A DNA stretch of 64,000 nucleotides. Origin: an uncultured Pseudomonadota bacterium. GTDB lineage: Bacteria > Pseudomonadota > Alphaproteobacteria > RF32 > CAG-239. Below are positions 40,633 to 50,335 of the stretch, piece by piece. The notes under the pieces were generated by a model, which was not told the origin of the DNA, made no database searches, and was given only the letters and a program-made list of their open reading frames with translations. The first letter of the stretch is position 1. Every line of letters begins with the position of its first letter. Made by a program: the position numbers and the translations under genes. The DNA is taken from NCBI GenBank assembly GCA_902494875.1, contig CABUUO010000002.1, positions 62,001 to 126,000 on the forward strand, read 5' to 3'.

Positions 40633-42430
40633 TCTTTGGCTGTCGGTTTGCTGCCTGTATTTATCGGTTCTGCCGGCTTCCGCAGCAATATACAACAGCC
40701 TGCCGCTTTACGGAAAAGCCAAATATGCCGACAATTTTTCGCATTTTGATTATGTAAATCCCGAAGCGCCCAAAGGCGGACGAATCGTTATGCCCGGTTA
40801 TGGCACTTTTGACAACTTCAACCCTTTTATTTTTAAGGGAATCCCGGCTTCGGAAGCAGCCGTTCTGACGCTTGACACGCTGGGTATCGTTCCCGCCGAC
40901 GACTATTCCACGGTTTATCCGCTGGCGGCCAAACAATTTGAACTGCCGGAAGATCACTCCTATGTAGGTTTTATACTTGACGAACGCGCCAAATTTCAAG
41001 ACGGTTCACCAATAAGCGCAGACGACGTCATTTTCAGCTACAAGGCTCTGATTGAAAAAGGTTCGCCTTTATACAAGGTCTATTACGCCGACGTCGAACG
41101 GGTCGAAAAAATCAATGACAGGCATATTCGGTTTTATTTCAGAAAAGGAACAGCAAATAAGGAACTGCCGCTGATTTTGTCGCAGATATCCATTTATTCC
41201 GCAGATTACTGGAAGGACAAGGATTTTGGCAAGCCGATACCGGTTCAGCCGCTCAGCAGCGGTCCGTATAAAATAGAAAAGTTTGAACCCGGGAAATTTA
41301 TCGTTCTGAAAAGGAATCCTGACTATTGGGCACAAGATCTGCCCGGCCGCCGCGGTTTTTTTAACATTGACGAAATCCGTATTGATTATTATCAGGACAC
41401 CACCGTTACGCTGCAAGCGCTGTTTTCCGGAAATATTGACGTCAGGGAAGAATATATTTCCAAAATATGGGTGACGGGTTATGACAACGACCTCGTTAAA
41501 AGCGGTAAAATAATCAAAGAAGAAATCGCGCACAACAAAGCGGCAATTTTACAGAGTTTTGCCTTCAATATCCGCCGGCCGCAGTTTGCCGACAAAAGGG
41601 TACGCCAAGCCATCGGCCTGGCCTTTAACTTCGAATGGGCCAACGACAAGCTGTTTTATCATCAATACCGGCGGCTGCCAAGCTATTTTACCAATACGGA
41701 AATGGAGGCTTCCGGCAAACCCCAGGGCAAAGAACTTACTCTGCTCAAACAATTTCGGACGCAACTGTCGCCGGAAGTGTTTGGCGAAGTTCCGGTACCG
41801 CCGGTATTCGCAGACTATAAAGAGACCAGATCCCGTTTGAAAGAAGCCGTGTTTCTGCTTAAAAAAGCCGGATATGATTTCGTAGACGGGAAAATGACCA
41901 ATCTTGAAACAGGAAAGCCGCTGGAATTTGAAATTTTGAGCAATACCGCCAACGGTACGACCTTTACCCGGGTGATGCTGCCGTTTTTAAAGAATCTGGA
42001 AAAAATCGGAATAACGGCAAAATTTCGCAATCTGGAAGTCAGCATTTTCAAAAACCGGCTGGACAGCTTTGACTTCGACATGGCCATCGTTTCTTTTCCC
42101 ATCAGCCAGATGCCCGGCAACGAACAAAAAGAAATGTGGGGTTCCCAGTCGGCCGACGTCAGAGGCAGCATGAACCTCATCGGCATTAAAAATCCGGTGG
42201 TCGACGCATTGCTGGAAAAAATTGTGCAAGCCCAAGACAAAGACGATTATATCGCCAGCCTGAAAGTTCTGGACCGGGTATTGCGTCACGAGTATTATCT
42301 CATACCGCAATGGTATTCTCCTTATCAGCGGGTAGCTTATCATGATAAGTTTGAACATCCGCAAACAGATTTGAAAGTCGGCTTCCAGCCATATACCTGG
42401 TGGCTGAAGAAAGACGGAAAGCAAAAATGA
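40613..42430 (+). CDS. yejA: YejA-like extracellular solute-binding protein (family 5)
   Basis: The start is the ATG at 40613, eight bases after GGAGG; an earlier in-frame ATG lies inside the upstream gene. The 605-residue product has a signal peptide ending near PASA and a full SBP_bac_5 domain. Family marks include LPLYGKAKYADNFSHFDYVNPEAPKGG, LNPF-like NFNPFIFKG, FQDGSPISADDVIFSYKAL and NFEWANDKLFY. This pattern is that of YejA, the binding protein for oligopeptides and microcin C-type compounds. The yejB start overlaps its stop by four bases (ATGA). Confidence 0.9.
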   Translation: MRAIINSLWLSVCCLYLSVLPASAAIYNSLPLYGKAKYADNFSHFDYVNPEAPKGGRIVMPGYGTFDNFNPFIFKGIPASEAAVLTLDTLGIVPADDYSTVYPLAAKQFELPEDHSYVGFILDERAKFQDGSPISADDVIFSYKALIEKGSPLYKVYYADVERVEKINDRHIRFYFRKGTANKELPLILSQISIYSADYWKDKDFGKPIPVQPLSSGPYKIEKFEPGKFIVLKRNPDYWAQDLPGRRGFFNIDEIRIDYYQDTTVTLQALFSGNIDVREEYISKIWVTGYDNDLVKSGKIIKEEIAHNKAAILQSFAFNIRRPQFADKRVRQAIGLAFNFEWANDKLFYHQYRRLPSYFTNTEMEASGKPQGKELTLLKQFRTQLSPEVFGEVPVPPVFADYKETRSRLKEAVFLLKKAGYDFVDGKMTNLETGKPLEFEILSNTANGTTFTRVMLPFLKNLEKIGITAKFRNLEVSIFKNRLDSFDFDMAIVSFPISQMPGNEQKEMWGSQSADVRGSMNLIGIKNPVVDALLEKIVQAQDKDDYIASLKVLDRVLRHEYYLIPQWYSPYQRVAYHDKFEHPQTDLKVGFQPYTWWLKKDGKQK

Positions 42431-43497
42431 GAAACTATATCATCAAACGCCTGCTTCTGATTCCCCTGACCTTATTCGGCATTTTGCTGGTCAATTTTCT
42501 GATTGTTCAACTGGCACCCGGCGGACCGGTTGAACATACGCTGGCCAAATTCCGCGGAATGAATACCAGCGCTACCGCGCAACTTGCAAACACCGCACAA
42601 ATGCATATCGACAGCGGCAGCCAATATCAGGGCGCCCAGGGTGTTCCCGAGGACCTGATAAAAGAACTGGAAAAACAGTTCGGTTTTGACAAACCGGCGC
42701 ATGTCCGGTTTTGGAAAATGGTTAAAGACTATGCCCGTTTTGACTTCGGCAAAAGTTTCTATCAGGACAAAAGCGTGATCAGACTGATCGGCGAGCGGAT
42801 GCCTGTGTCCGTTTCGCTGGGGCTGTGGTCAACTTTAATCATTTATCTGATTGCCATTCCCCTCGGCATAAAAAAAGCCGTGACCGATGGTTCTAATTTT
42901 GACATCTGGTCTTCTTTTGCCGTCATTCTGGGTTCGGCCATTCCGGTTTTTCTGTTTGCGGTATTCTTAATCGTCTTTCTGGCCGGCGGCACTTATCTGC
43001 AATGGTTTCCTTTGCGGGGGCTGACTTCCGACAACTGGGAAGAATTGAGCTGGTTCAGCAAAATTATTGACTATCTCTGGCACATTACCCTGCCGGTGCT
43101 GGCTATGGTCATCGGCGGCTTTGCCTCGCTAACCATGCTTACCAAAAACTCTTTTCTCGACGAAATCAACAAGCAATATGTTCTGACCGCCAAAGCCAAG
43201 GGATTGTCCCAAAACCAAATATTATACGGCCACGTTTTTCGAAACGCCATGTTGATCGTCGTGGCCGGATTTCCGTCTTTGCTGATCAAGATGCTGTTTA
43301 CCGGCGCATTGCTGATTGAGGTGATTTTTTCATTGAACGGAATCGGCCTGCTCGGATACGAGGCCATTATGAGCCGGGACTATCCGGTAATTTTCGGCAC
43401 CATGTACATTTTTGCGCTGTTGGGACTGCTTTTGAAATTAATCAGCGATATTACCTATTCATTGGTAGACCCGCGCATTAATTTTGAAAAATTGTAA
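42427..43497 (+). CDS. yejB: YejB-like ABC transporter permease
   Basis: The ATG at 42427 overlaps the yejA stop. The 356-residue OppB-type permease opens with NYIIKRLLLIPLTLFGILLVNFLI and carries the long periplasmic insertion typical of YejB (GVPEDLIKELEKQFGFDKPAHVRFWKM). It has six membrane spans with the EAA loop near AKAKGLSQNQILYGHVFRNAM. It ends VDPRINFEKL as YejB does. The second permease YejE and the ATPase YejF, normally next, are not here; the following gene is on the other strand. Confidence 0.9.
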   Translation: MRNYIIKRLLLIPLTLFGILLVNFLIVQLAPGGPVEHTLAKFRGMNTSATAQLANTAQMHIDSGSQYQGAQGVPEDLIKELEKQFGFDKPAHVRFWKMVKDYARFDFGKSFYQDKSVIRLIGERMPVSVSLGLWSTLIIYLIAIPLGIKKAVTDGSNFDIWSSFAVILGSAIPVFLFAVFLIVFLAGGTYLQWFPLRGLTSDNWEELSWFSKIIDYLWHITLPVLAMVIGGFASLTMLTKNSFLDEINKQYVLTAKAKGLSQNQILYGHVFRNAMLIVVAGFPSLLIKMLFTGALLIEVIFSLNGIGLLGYEAIMSRDYPVIFGTMYIFALLGLLLKLISDITYSLVDPRINFEKL

Positions 43498-43504
43498 ACA
43501 AACT

Positions 43505-43981
43505 TCATAAAATTTCTTTTAATTCGTTCAGCAGATTGTCGCAGGCGGCGGAAATCATGCGATAAACGTTTTCAAACCCGTTATTGCCGTAATAAGGATC
43601 AGGTATGTTTTCGCCATATTCGGGCGCATATTCCAAAAGTTTTTTTACCTCTGCATATTCATAACGCGCATCTTCGGTCGGGCGTTTCATATCAAGATTC
43701 CAAATGTTTTGTGAATCCATGGCAAGAATCAGGTCAAATTCGGCAAAATCTTCGACCCGTACCGGCCGCGAACGCAAATCGCGCAAATCCACCCCGTGCC
43801 GCAGGGCACATTCCACCGCACGGGCATCGGGCTCTTCTCCATGATGATAACTGGATGTGCCGGCAGAATCTATCAGGATACGATTTTGAAGTCCCGCCGC
43901 TTTGACAATTTTCCTCATATACCCGTCCGCAGTCGGAGAACGGCAGATGTTCCCCGTGCAGACAAACAGAATCTTAAACAT
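43505..43981 (-). CDS. Low-molecular-weight protein tyrosine phosphatase
   Basis: The 158-residue enzyme has the active-site loop CTGNICRSP near the N terminus with catalytic Cys9 and Arg15, and the general-acid motif DPYYG near residue 130. DSAGTSSYHHGEEPDARA is typical of the family. Bacterial members dephosphorylate tyrosine kinases of envelope polysaccharide systems or arginine-phosphorylated proteins. The ATG overlaps the stop of the upstream protease gene by one base (TAATG). It converges with yejB with only seven bases between stop codons. Confidence 0.92.
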   Translation of the reverse strand: MFKILFVCTGNICRSPTADGYMRKIVKAAGLQNRILIDSAGTSSYHHGEEPDARAVECALRHGVDLRDLRSRPVRVEDFAEFDLILAMDSQNIWNLDMKRPTEDARYEYAEVKKLLEYAPEYGENIPDPYYGNNGFENVYRMISAACDNLLNELKEIL

Positions 43982-46416
43982 TATTTTCCCAGACAGCCAT
44001 GCGTTTCTTTGGCGAAACGGACATAATGCTTATAATATTCATCCAAAGCTTTTTGCACGCGGTTATTTATGGTACCGCGCGGAAATTTGCCGTTTTTGTC
44101 AGCCGTGCCGGCTTTTATGCCAGTCAGGATTTCAATACCGTCATCAACGTGGTCAATGGCATAAATGGCAAAAACGCCCTCATCAACCGCATTCAAAATA
44201 TCTTCGCGCAACATCAAATCCTTGACGTTCGTACGCGGAATAATAACTCCTTGGGAGCCGGTCAATCCGCGGTGCTTGCAGACGTCAAAGAAGCCTTCAA
44301 TTTTTTCATTGACACCGCCGATCGGCTGAATTTCGCCAAACTGGTTGATAGAACCGGTCACGGCAATGCTTTGTTTAATCGGAATACCGGTTAAGGCCGA
44401 AATCAGGCAGTAATATTCCGTTGAAGAAGCACTGTCTCCGTCAACGCCGCCGTAAGACTGTTCAAAGACAATAGACGCCGACAGCGACAATGGCGAATAT
44501 TTGGCAAAACGATTGGCTATCAGGCTCTGCAAAATCAAAACGCCTTTGGTATGAATCGGACCGCTTAACTCGATTTCGCGCTCAATATCAAGAAAATCGC
44601 CTTTTCCGATGCGAACCTGAGTGGTAATACGCGCCGGCTTGCCAAAGCTATTGCGCGAAAAATTATAAACCACCAGACCGTTAATCTGTCCAACCCGTTC
44701 TCCTTCGACATCCATCAAAATCGTGCCTTCGTCAATCTGCTCCAGCATAGCCTGCTTGATACGATCGGAACGATAAATCTGCGCATCTATCGCCTGTTCG
44801 ATATGATTTTTGCCGATTTGGTTAGATTTGGACTTGCGGGCCCAATAATCCGCCTCGCGCAGCAAATCGCCGATAGAGGCAATATGCGCCGTCAGTTTGC
44901 GGGAATCTTCGGCCAGACGCGAAGAATATTCGATAACTTTTGCTACCGCCTGTCGGTTCAGCGAGCGCAGATGTTTCTTTTTTGACAAAGAACCGATGAG
45001 TTTGGCATATTCAATTTCGTTTTCATGGGTACGGTCCATCAAAACGCCAAAGTCTGCCTCAACCTTGAAGAAATCGCCAAAGTCAGGATCTCGCTCGGAC
45101 AAAACCTCATACAACTCGGCATCACCGGTCATTATCACCTTAACGTCAAGGGGAATCGGTTCCGGATCAAGCGAGATGGTCGTAAAACTGGTTTCATCGC
45201 TCGGCGCCTCAATCTTAATCTGCTTGGAAGCAATCGCGCGTTTCAGAGAATCCCAGGCAAACGGCTGCAACAGCAGCTTGCGGGCATCTATCAGCAGAAA
45301 GCCTCCGTTGGCCTGGTGCAGAGCCCCGGCCTTAATCAATGTAAAGTCGGTCAAAAGAGCACCGTATTGCTGAACGCGTTCCACACGACCGACCAGATTG
45401 CCCTGGGTCGGATGATCAAGGTGGATAATCGGCGCACCGGAACCAGGTTCGTTTTTGACGACAACGTTTACCTTAAACTTGGCAAATTTATCTTCCTCGG
45501 GTTTATTCATTTTTGAGAACAAAGCCGCCAAGGCGTCTTCACCGCCTTCGCCGCAGTTGTTTTCCTGAGCGGGCATGAACTCATCAACATTGTCGATAAT
45601 ATATTTCTGAACATTCTTCAAAAACTCGTTGGCGGGTTTATGCCCCTTATAGCGGTTGCGCAGAGCATCGACCGGATTTTTTACGGAATTTTTGATAAAT
45701 TTTTCACGCAGAATGTTGGTTTCTTTGCGCTGTTTGTCTTCCCACTGCGGCAGATCCTGAGCAGAATCTTCAATCTCGGCCTGCATGGCGTTCAGATCGT
45801 CAATCAGGGACTTTTTCTCTTCTTCGGGCAGTTCGTCAAAGGCTTCGGGGCTTAGAACTTCGCCGTTTTTAACCGGAGCAACGACCAGCCCGACCGGCAT
45901 GTGCAACAGAGAAACGCTTTTGCCTTTGGCCTTTTTTTGCAGGATTTTGATATATTCTTCTTTCTTTTGTTTATATTTTTCGCGGATGATGCTCAATCCG
46001 GCCTTGTATTCATCGCTTTCCAAAATGGTCGGAATCGACGAGGAGAGTTCTTCTATCAGCTTATCAACGTCTTTGGCAAACTCGACGGCGGTACCGGCCG
46101 GAAAACTGATGGCGACCGGTTTGTGCGGTTCCTCAAAGTTGTAAACATAAGCCCAGTCATCCGGGGTCGGACGATTTTTGGCTTCTTCGCGCAAAACCCT
46201 TTTGACAAGGCTGGTTTTGCCGGTACCCTCAGGTCCGAGACAGAAGAGGTTATACCCTTTTGACTTGATGTTTATGCCCAGCTCAACCGCACTCAACGCC
46301 CGGTCCTGTCCCAGCGCGGAAAGACGTTCTTCCAGCTCGGCCGTGGTTGAAAAGTCAAAGCCTTTAGGATCGCATTTGGTATAAAGCTGTTCGCTTTTAA
46401 GTTTTGTAATGGCCAT
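43981..46416 (-). CDS. Lon-like AAA+ protease (LonB-type, S16)
   Basis: The protein has about 811 residues from the ATG at 46416; an ATG at 46437 is in frame. It starts with an AAA domain (LGINIKSKGYNLFCLGPEGTGKTSLVKRV, Walker A GPEGTGKT). A long helical insertion follows, then GGFLLIDARKLL, and a C-terminal S16 protease domain with the catalytic Ser in GGVDGDSASSTEYY and Lys in GGVNEKIEGF. The domain arrangement is that of the AAA_32/Lon_C family rather than classical LonA: there is no N-terminal LON substrate domain. The role is presumably ATP-dependent proteolysis in the cytoplasm. It is translationally coupled to the phosphatase gene. Confidence 0.9.
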   Translation of the reverse strand: MAITKLKSEQLYTKCDPKGFDFSTTAELEERLSALGQDRALSAVELGINIKSKGYNLFCLGPEGTGKTSLVKRVLREEAKNRPTPDDWAYVYNFEEPHKPVAISFPAGTAVEFAKDVDKLIEELSSSIPTILESDEYKAGLSIIREKYKQKKEEYIKILQKKAKGKSVSLLHMPVGLVVAPVKNGEVLSPEAFDELPEEEKKSLIDDLNAMQAEIEDSAQDLPQWEDKQRKETNILREKFIKNSVKNPVDALRNRYKGHKPANEFLKNVQKYIIDNVDEFMPAQENNCGEGGEDALAALFSKMNKPEEDKFAKFKVNVVVKNEPGSGAPIIHLDHPTQGNLVGRVERVQQYGALLTDFTLIKAGALHQANGGFLLIDARKLLLQPFAWDSLKRAIASKQIKIEAPSDETSFTTISLDPEPIPLDVKVIMTGDAELYEVLSERDPDFGDFFKVEADFGVLMDRTHENEIEYAKLIGSLSKKKHLRSLNRQAVAKVIEYSSRLAEDSRKLTAHIASIGDLLREADYWARKSKSNQIGKNHIEQAIDAQIYRSDRIKQAMLEQIDEGTILMDVEGERVGQINGLVVYNFSRNSFGKPARITTQVRIGKGDFLDIEREIELSGPIHTKGVLILQSLIANRFAKYSPLSLSASIVFEQSYGGVDGDSASSTEYYCLISALTGIPIKQSIAVTGSINQFGEIQPIGGVNEKIEGFFDVCKHRGLTGSQGVIIPRTNVKDLMLREDILNAVDEGVFAIYAIDHVDDGIEILTGIKAGTADKNGKFPRGTINNRVQKALDEYYKHYVRFAKETHGCLGK

Positions 46417-46504
46417 TGTCAAAAAATCCCTATACATGTTAGGTTGGTATTGTTATTATCGGTCATTATATAATTGCAAAAACTAACATAGCGTAAAGAT
46501 TTTG

Positions 46505-47998
46505 ATGAAATATTTTGAATACACGGCCTTTTTGGCGTTTTTTCTGTCGGCTCTTGCGGTTACCGCATTGTTTTACAGGCGCCTGAGAGTCCATCATTTC
46601 TATCGGCTGGCCTGGAAATCCCTGCTCAAAAAACGGCAGAAAGCCTGCGATGCGGCTTATTGTCCGTCTTTTTATCTTTTTGAAATCGTAAAAAAACTGG
46701 TCGGTTCCACAGGTCGAGAAAGCCGACGAGCGCTGGCCGCGACCGCAGCCGGAAGACTACAGTCTGCCGAAAAGTATTTTGAGCGGCAAAAAGACGTTTT
46801 TCATGCTCTTGTTCTCAAAGCGCTCAGGGAACCGGAACTGGCCGCTTCTGCCATAGAGGCCGAAATCAGAAACAATCCTTCGGACGGGCGGCTGCTGGCC
46901 GAACTGGCATATTTGTATTTCATCTGCGGCGACACGGTCAGGTGCCGGCTTTGCCTTGACAACGTCAACGAAAAAAAAATCAATTCCTACGGTCTGGCCA
47001 AAGTCAGATATTTGCAGAGTTTTTATGACCTTAACGACGGAGATATGCTTTCCGCCTCGCAAAACTGTTCCGAAGCGGTTCGGCTGTTTCATAAAAACCG
47101 CGCTTATTATGAAGAGGCGCAGGCTTATTTGCAAATGGGAGTCATTTACCGGGCTTCGGTGGTTACCGACGTTTCCCAGATTATGCTGGAAACGGCGCTT
47201 AAAATCTTTTCAGCGTTGGGATGCCGGGCCGAAACGGCCGAAACATACGGCAATCTCGGAATGCTGATGGCCATTCAGAAACGTTTTGAAGAAGCGGAAG
47301 ACTTTTATCTGAAAGCCGAAAAAATCTGCACGGAAACCGGACGCCGGCAGGCACAGGCGGAGATAAACAACCAGCAAGGCCTGTTGCAACTGCTGAAAAA
47401 CGCTTTTGTCGAAGCAGAAGAACTGGCGCAAAAAGCTCTGAAAGCGCATTCAGCCTTGAAAAATGCGGCGGGAATCGCCTTCAGCAAAGAAATCATCGCC
47501 AACAGCCGCTGGAACCGCAAAGATTATCCGGCCGCCATTCATATGGCTTTTGAGGCCAAAAACCTTTACCGGCAAAGCAATAATTTTTCCGCCTGTTTTG
47601 AAATGATGTACCTGATGGCGCTGGCTTTGTTTGAACAGCGGAAATTGGCCGAGGCGGAAAAAGTCTTAAGAGAGATTGTCAGTCTGTCTAAAAAGCACAA
47701 CAGCAACTTTCATACGGCAAACGCCTATAATCTGCTGGGGCTGATTTATCTGCAAAAACAGGATCTGCGGCGGGCCAAGGGGCTGTTTCAGCAATCGCTG
47801 GACCTGGAACAGGTCAACAACCGGCTCAGCGGCATCGCCACCGATTATGTAAATATAGGGACCGTTGAACTGACAAGGGGCAACCGCGAACAAGCGCACA
47901 AAACGCTGAAAACGGCGTTGGAATATGCCGAAGCCTCCGAAGACGAAGAACTTATCGCCCTTTTGAGAAAACGCGTGGACGAACTGCTAAAAAGTTAG
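46505..47998 (+). CDS. Membrane-anchored TPR repeat protein
   Basis: The 497-residue product has one N-terminal membrane helix (FLAFFLSALAVTALFY). A string of tetratricopeptide repeats covers about residues 70-490; clear examples are AETYGNLGMLMAIQKRFEEAEDFYLKAE, NAYNLLGLIYLQKQDLRRAKGLFQQSLDLE and DYVNIGTVELTRGNREQAHKTLKTALEYA. Such proteins form docking platforms. It overlaps the convergent gene at 47987 by 12 bases, and is divergent from the Lon-like gene. The partner is unknown. Confidence 0.8.
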   Translation: MKYFEYTAFLAFFLSALAVTALFYRRLRVHHFYRLAWKSLLKKRQKACDAAYCPSFYLFEIVKKLVGSTGRESRRALAATAAGRLQSAEKYFERQKDVFHALVLKALREPELAASAIEAEIRNNPSDGRLLAELAYLYFICGDTVRCRLCLDNVNEKKINSYGLAKVRYLQSFYDLNDGDMLSASQNCSEAVRLFHKNRAYYEEAQAYLQMGVIYRASVVTDVSQIMLETALKIFSALGCRAETAETYGNLGMLMAIQKRFEEAEDFYLKAEKICTETGRRQAQAEINNQQGLLQLLKNAFVEAEELAQKALKAHSALKNAAGIAFSKEIIANSRWNRKDYPAAIHMAFEAKNLYRQSNNFSACFEMMYLMALALFEQRKLAEAEKVLREIVSLSKKHNSNFHTANAYNLLGLIYLQKQDLRRAKGLFQQSLDLEQVNNRLSGIATDYVNIGTVELTRGNREQAHKTLKTALEYAEASEDEELIALLRKRVDELLKS

Positions 47999-48838
47999 CT
48001 TAATGTCAAAGCTTTTGGTTTCGGGAATGAAACGAAGCCGGCGGATGCCGATGTTGCCATAGCCCAAAACGTTAACGGTCGGCGCGCTGAACGGCGCAAA
48101 ATAGCGGACACCATCGGTAAACAAAATACGGTTCTTGACGCTGAGGCCGGTTTTATCCAAAAATTCGCGGAAAAGCGGCGACCAAGAAGGCAGACCGAAA
48201 TCTCCGGCAATGACCACCGGATCGTCCTGACGATCGACAAAACGCGCCAGATTCATAAAAGCGGTTTCCTTTTCCGATTGCGAAACTTTTGAAAAATCAA
48301 TATTAACCAACGTAAAGACCTGATCATACTTTTCAAAGCTCATAAAAGAAACGCTGACATTCGGACTTAAACGGGCTATTCCCTGCCGGCGGAGCAGAAC
48401 ATCACGGGTATCGATTATGTTTTCGTAATTTTGCTCGCCTTTCTTATAAACGACATTAAAAGCGCGGGTACTTTCATTGGAATCATTAAGAAAAAGACGG
48501 GCGGTTTTGGCTATTGAGGCATAGTTTAAAACCAAAAGCAGAGCCGCGGCCGCCGTATAAAAAACTTTGCGGTGCCACAGGGTATATAAAAGGAGAAAAA
48601 TATTAAACAGATAAAAATGAAACTGCCAGCCGCGCAAAAAACGCACAAAAGCATTGTTATCGCCGTCAAACCAAACTACAGAATATATTATGGCCACAAC
48701 CAGCAGGGAAACGGCCATAAACATATTTTCCCGGGCGTGTTTTTTTCTTTGACTAAAGTAACCCATTTTTAATCTATTGCTATTATTGTCTTTACGTAAA
48801 CGCGGCATTATAATGTTTGTGAAAAGCATTCTAGTCAT
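47987..48838 (-). CDS. Membrane protein with degenerate endonuclease/exonuclease/phosphatase domain
   Basis: The 283-residue frame may start at 48838, 48805 or 48766. Hydrophobic segments lie near residues 40-57, 72-88 and 93-108. The last 170 residues resemble an EEP domain of the YafD type: FTLVNIDF, VVIAGDFGLPSWSPLFREFLDKTGLS, and a C-terminal IGIRRLRFIPETKSF. In active members the central motif is GDFN; here Asn is replaced by Gly, and the first catalytic strand with its Glu is not visible. It is likely an inactive or strongly altered relative. Confidence 0.55.
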   Translation of the reverse strand: MTRMLFTNIIMPRLRKDNNSNRLKMGYFSQRKKHARENMFMAVSLLVVAIIYSVVWFDGDNNAFVRFLRGWQFHFYLFNIFLLLYTLWHRKVFYTAAAALLLVLNYASIAKTARLFLNDSNESTRAFNVVYKKGEQNYENIIDTRDVLLRRQGIARLSPNVSVSFMSFEKYDQVFTLVNIDFSKVSQSEKETAFMNLARFVDRQDDPVVIAGDFGLPSWSPLFREFLDKTGLSVKNRILFTDGVRYFAPFSAPTVNVLGYGNIGIRRLRFIPETKSFDIKLTF

Positions 48839-48855
48839 TAAAAAACAATTTGTAA

Positions 48856-50301
48856 ATGGTGTTAAGCAAAAATATGCTGGAGCAAGTGATAACTGTATTT
48901 TTATCCGATGAATTCATGACTTCCGTGGTCAGCAACGTCGACGTGCTGGCCGGAACGTTTAACAAATATCTCTCGGGTATGAGCGATTTGCGCATGGCGT
49001 CCATTATTCTGATGCTGCTTGCCCTGATATTGTTTTTGTTTCTGATTATCGTCTTATACGTCAAGTCCATTATTGCCTTTCTGAAAAGCGACGGCGCATC
49101 TGCACGGAAAAAAAATCGAAAAAAAGCAGAATTTTTTGACGAACTGGAAGAAAACGACGAGGAAGAAAGCCTGATCAACGAGCATGATCTGGAACTGGAA
49201 CTTGAAAGAGAACTTGAACGGGATCTGGAACAATCTCGCGCCGAGAGGCTGCTCAACGAAGAAAAAGAACAGCAGCTTCAAAAACAGGCGGAACTTGAGA
49301 AAAAACGAGACGAAGAAAAAAAAGCGCGCGAAAAAGAAAAATTGAAAGAAAAGGAAAAAGAGAAAGAAACGCTGGCTTCATATAAAAAAGATTTTCAGGT
49401 TGACCTTGATTGGAAAAAAGGCAAGCTTAACGAGATGGAAACTGAACAGGATGCCGTCATTCCGCAGGACAAATTGCAGTATCAGCAGAGCAACAAGGAT
49501 CTCAGCGAGCTGATGGGACTGATTATCGATATGCTGGGACGCGGGGTGGACGACCTCAAAATTGCCCAGACCGTCATGTATCGCAATCAGGGCAAAAGTT
49601 CCGAAGACGAAATCATCCAGACCATCACGGCCATTCGAGACTTTATCGCTCTGGCCGTCAACGGCCGCTTTAACGAGGTCAGACGCGAAAAAAAGCTTCC
49701 CGACGAAGCAACCGCGCTGTATTATATGGCGGAAGGCGACACCACTTATTCGCTGGCGCTGATTGAGGCTTTAATGGATCGAAACATTGAGCGGACTACT
49801 TCAATGTCTTCCGGCCCGAAACGCGACGAACTGTTTATCGAAACATCCAACGAAGCCTGCATCTTCGGCACTTTGTCTGCCATTTCGGACACGCATCTGG
49901 CAACGGGGGCATTCGAACTGGCAATCGAACTGGTTCCTAAAAACGTTAACGCCTGGAGCCGGGTCGGCGATATGTATAAACGCGCCGGATCCAACAATCA
50001 GGCCGTATGGGCGTATCAAAACGTGCTGAACATTGCCGATGAAGAAATCAACATTGCCCAGGTGGCCAACGCCAATAAAATGCTTTCGCAATATTATTAC
50101 GAACAGGGCGACAACCTTCAGGCCGCCAAACTGTATAACGAGAGCAAACAGTATTACGACTCCCTAGGCATCAACCGCCGTCTAGACCGGCAGGAAATCG
50201 AAATTGTTGATATTATTGAAGCACGGCGCAAAGAAGACTTGCAGGAAACCATCCATAAGATATTGGGCAGCAAAGAGTTCAGGCAATACAGCTATGCATA
50301 A
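48856..50301 (+). CDS. Membrane protein with coiled coil and TPR-like C terminus
   Basis: The 481-residue protein has one membrane helix at residues about 49-70 (ILMLLALILFLFLIIVLYV). A highly charged Glu/Lys/Arg coiled coil spans 85-185 (ELERELERDLEQ, EKKRDEEKKAREKEKLKEKEKEK). A helical domain follows, ending in TPR-like repeats (GAFELAIELVPKNVNAWSRVGDMYKRAGSNNQAVWAYQNVLNIA, YEQGDNLQAAKLYNESKQYY). No enzyme motif is visible. It could be a scaffold that holds a partner near the membrane. It is monocistronic with a terminator at 50300-50331. Confidence 0.7.
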   Translation: MVLSKNMLEQVITVFLSDEFMTSVVSNVDVLAGTFNKYLSGMSDLRMASIILMLLALILFLFLIIVLYVKSIIAFLKSDGASARKKNRKKAEFFDELEENDEEESLINEHDLELELERELERDLEQSRAERLLNEEKEQQLQKQAELEKKRDEEKKAREKEKLKEKEKEKETLASYKKDFQVDLDWKKGKLNEMETEQDAVIPQDKLQYQQSNKDLSELMGLIIDMLGRGVDDLKIAQTVMYRNQGKSSEDEIIQTITAIRDFIALAVNGRFNEVRREKKLPDEATALYYMAEGDTTYSLALIEALMDRNIERTTSMSSGPKRDELFIETSNEACIFGTLSAISDTHLATGAFELAIELVPKNVNAWSRVGDMYKRAGSNNQAVWAYQNVLNIADEEINIAQVANANKMLSQYYYEQGDNLQAAKLYNESKQYYDSLGINRRLDRQEIEIVDIIEARRKEDLQETIHKILGSKEFRQYSYA

Positions 50302-50331
50302 AAAAGCATTTCCGTAACGGAAATGCTTTTT
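50300..50331. terminator. Bidirectional terminator
   Basis: AAAAAGCATTTCCG-TAA-CGGAAATGCTTTTTG between the convergent 48856 gene and tsaB. Confidence 0.9.
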
Positions 50332-50335
50332 GTTT

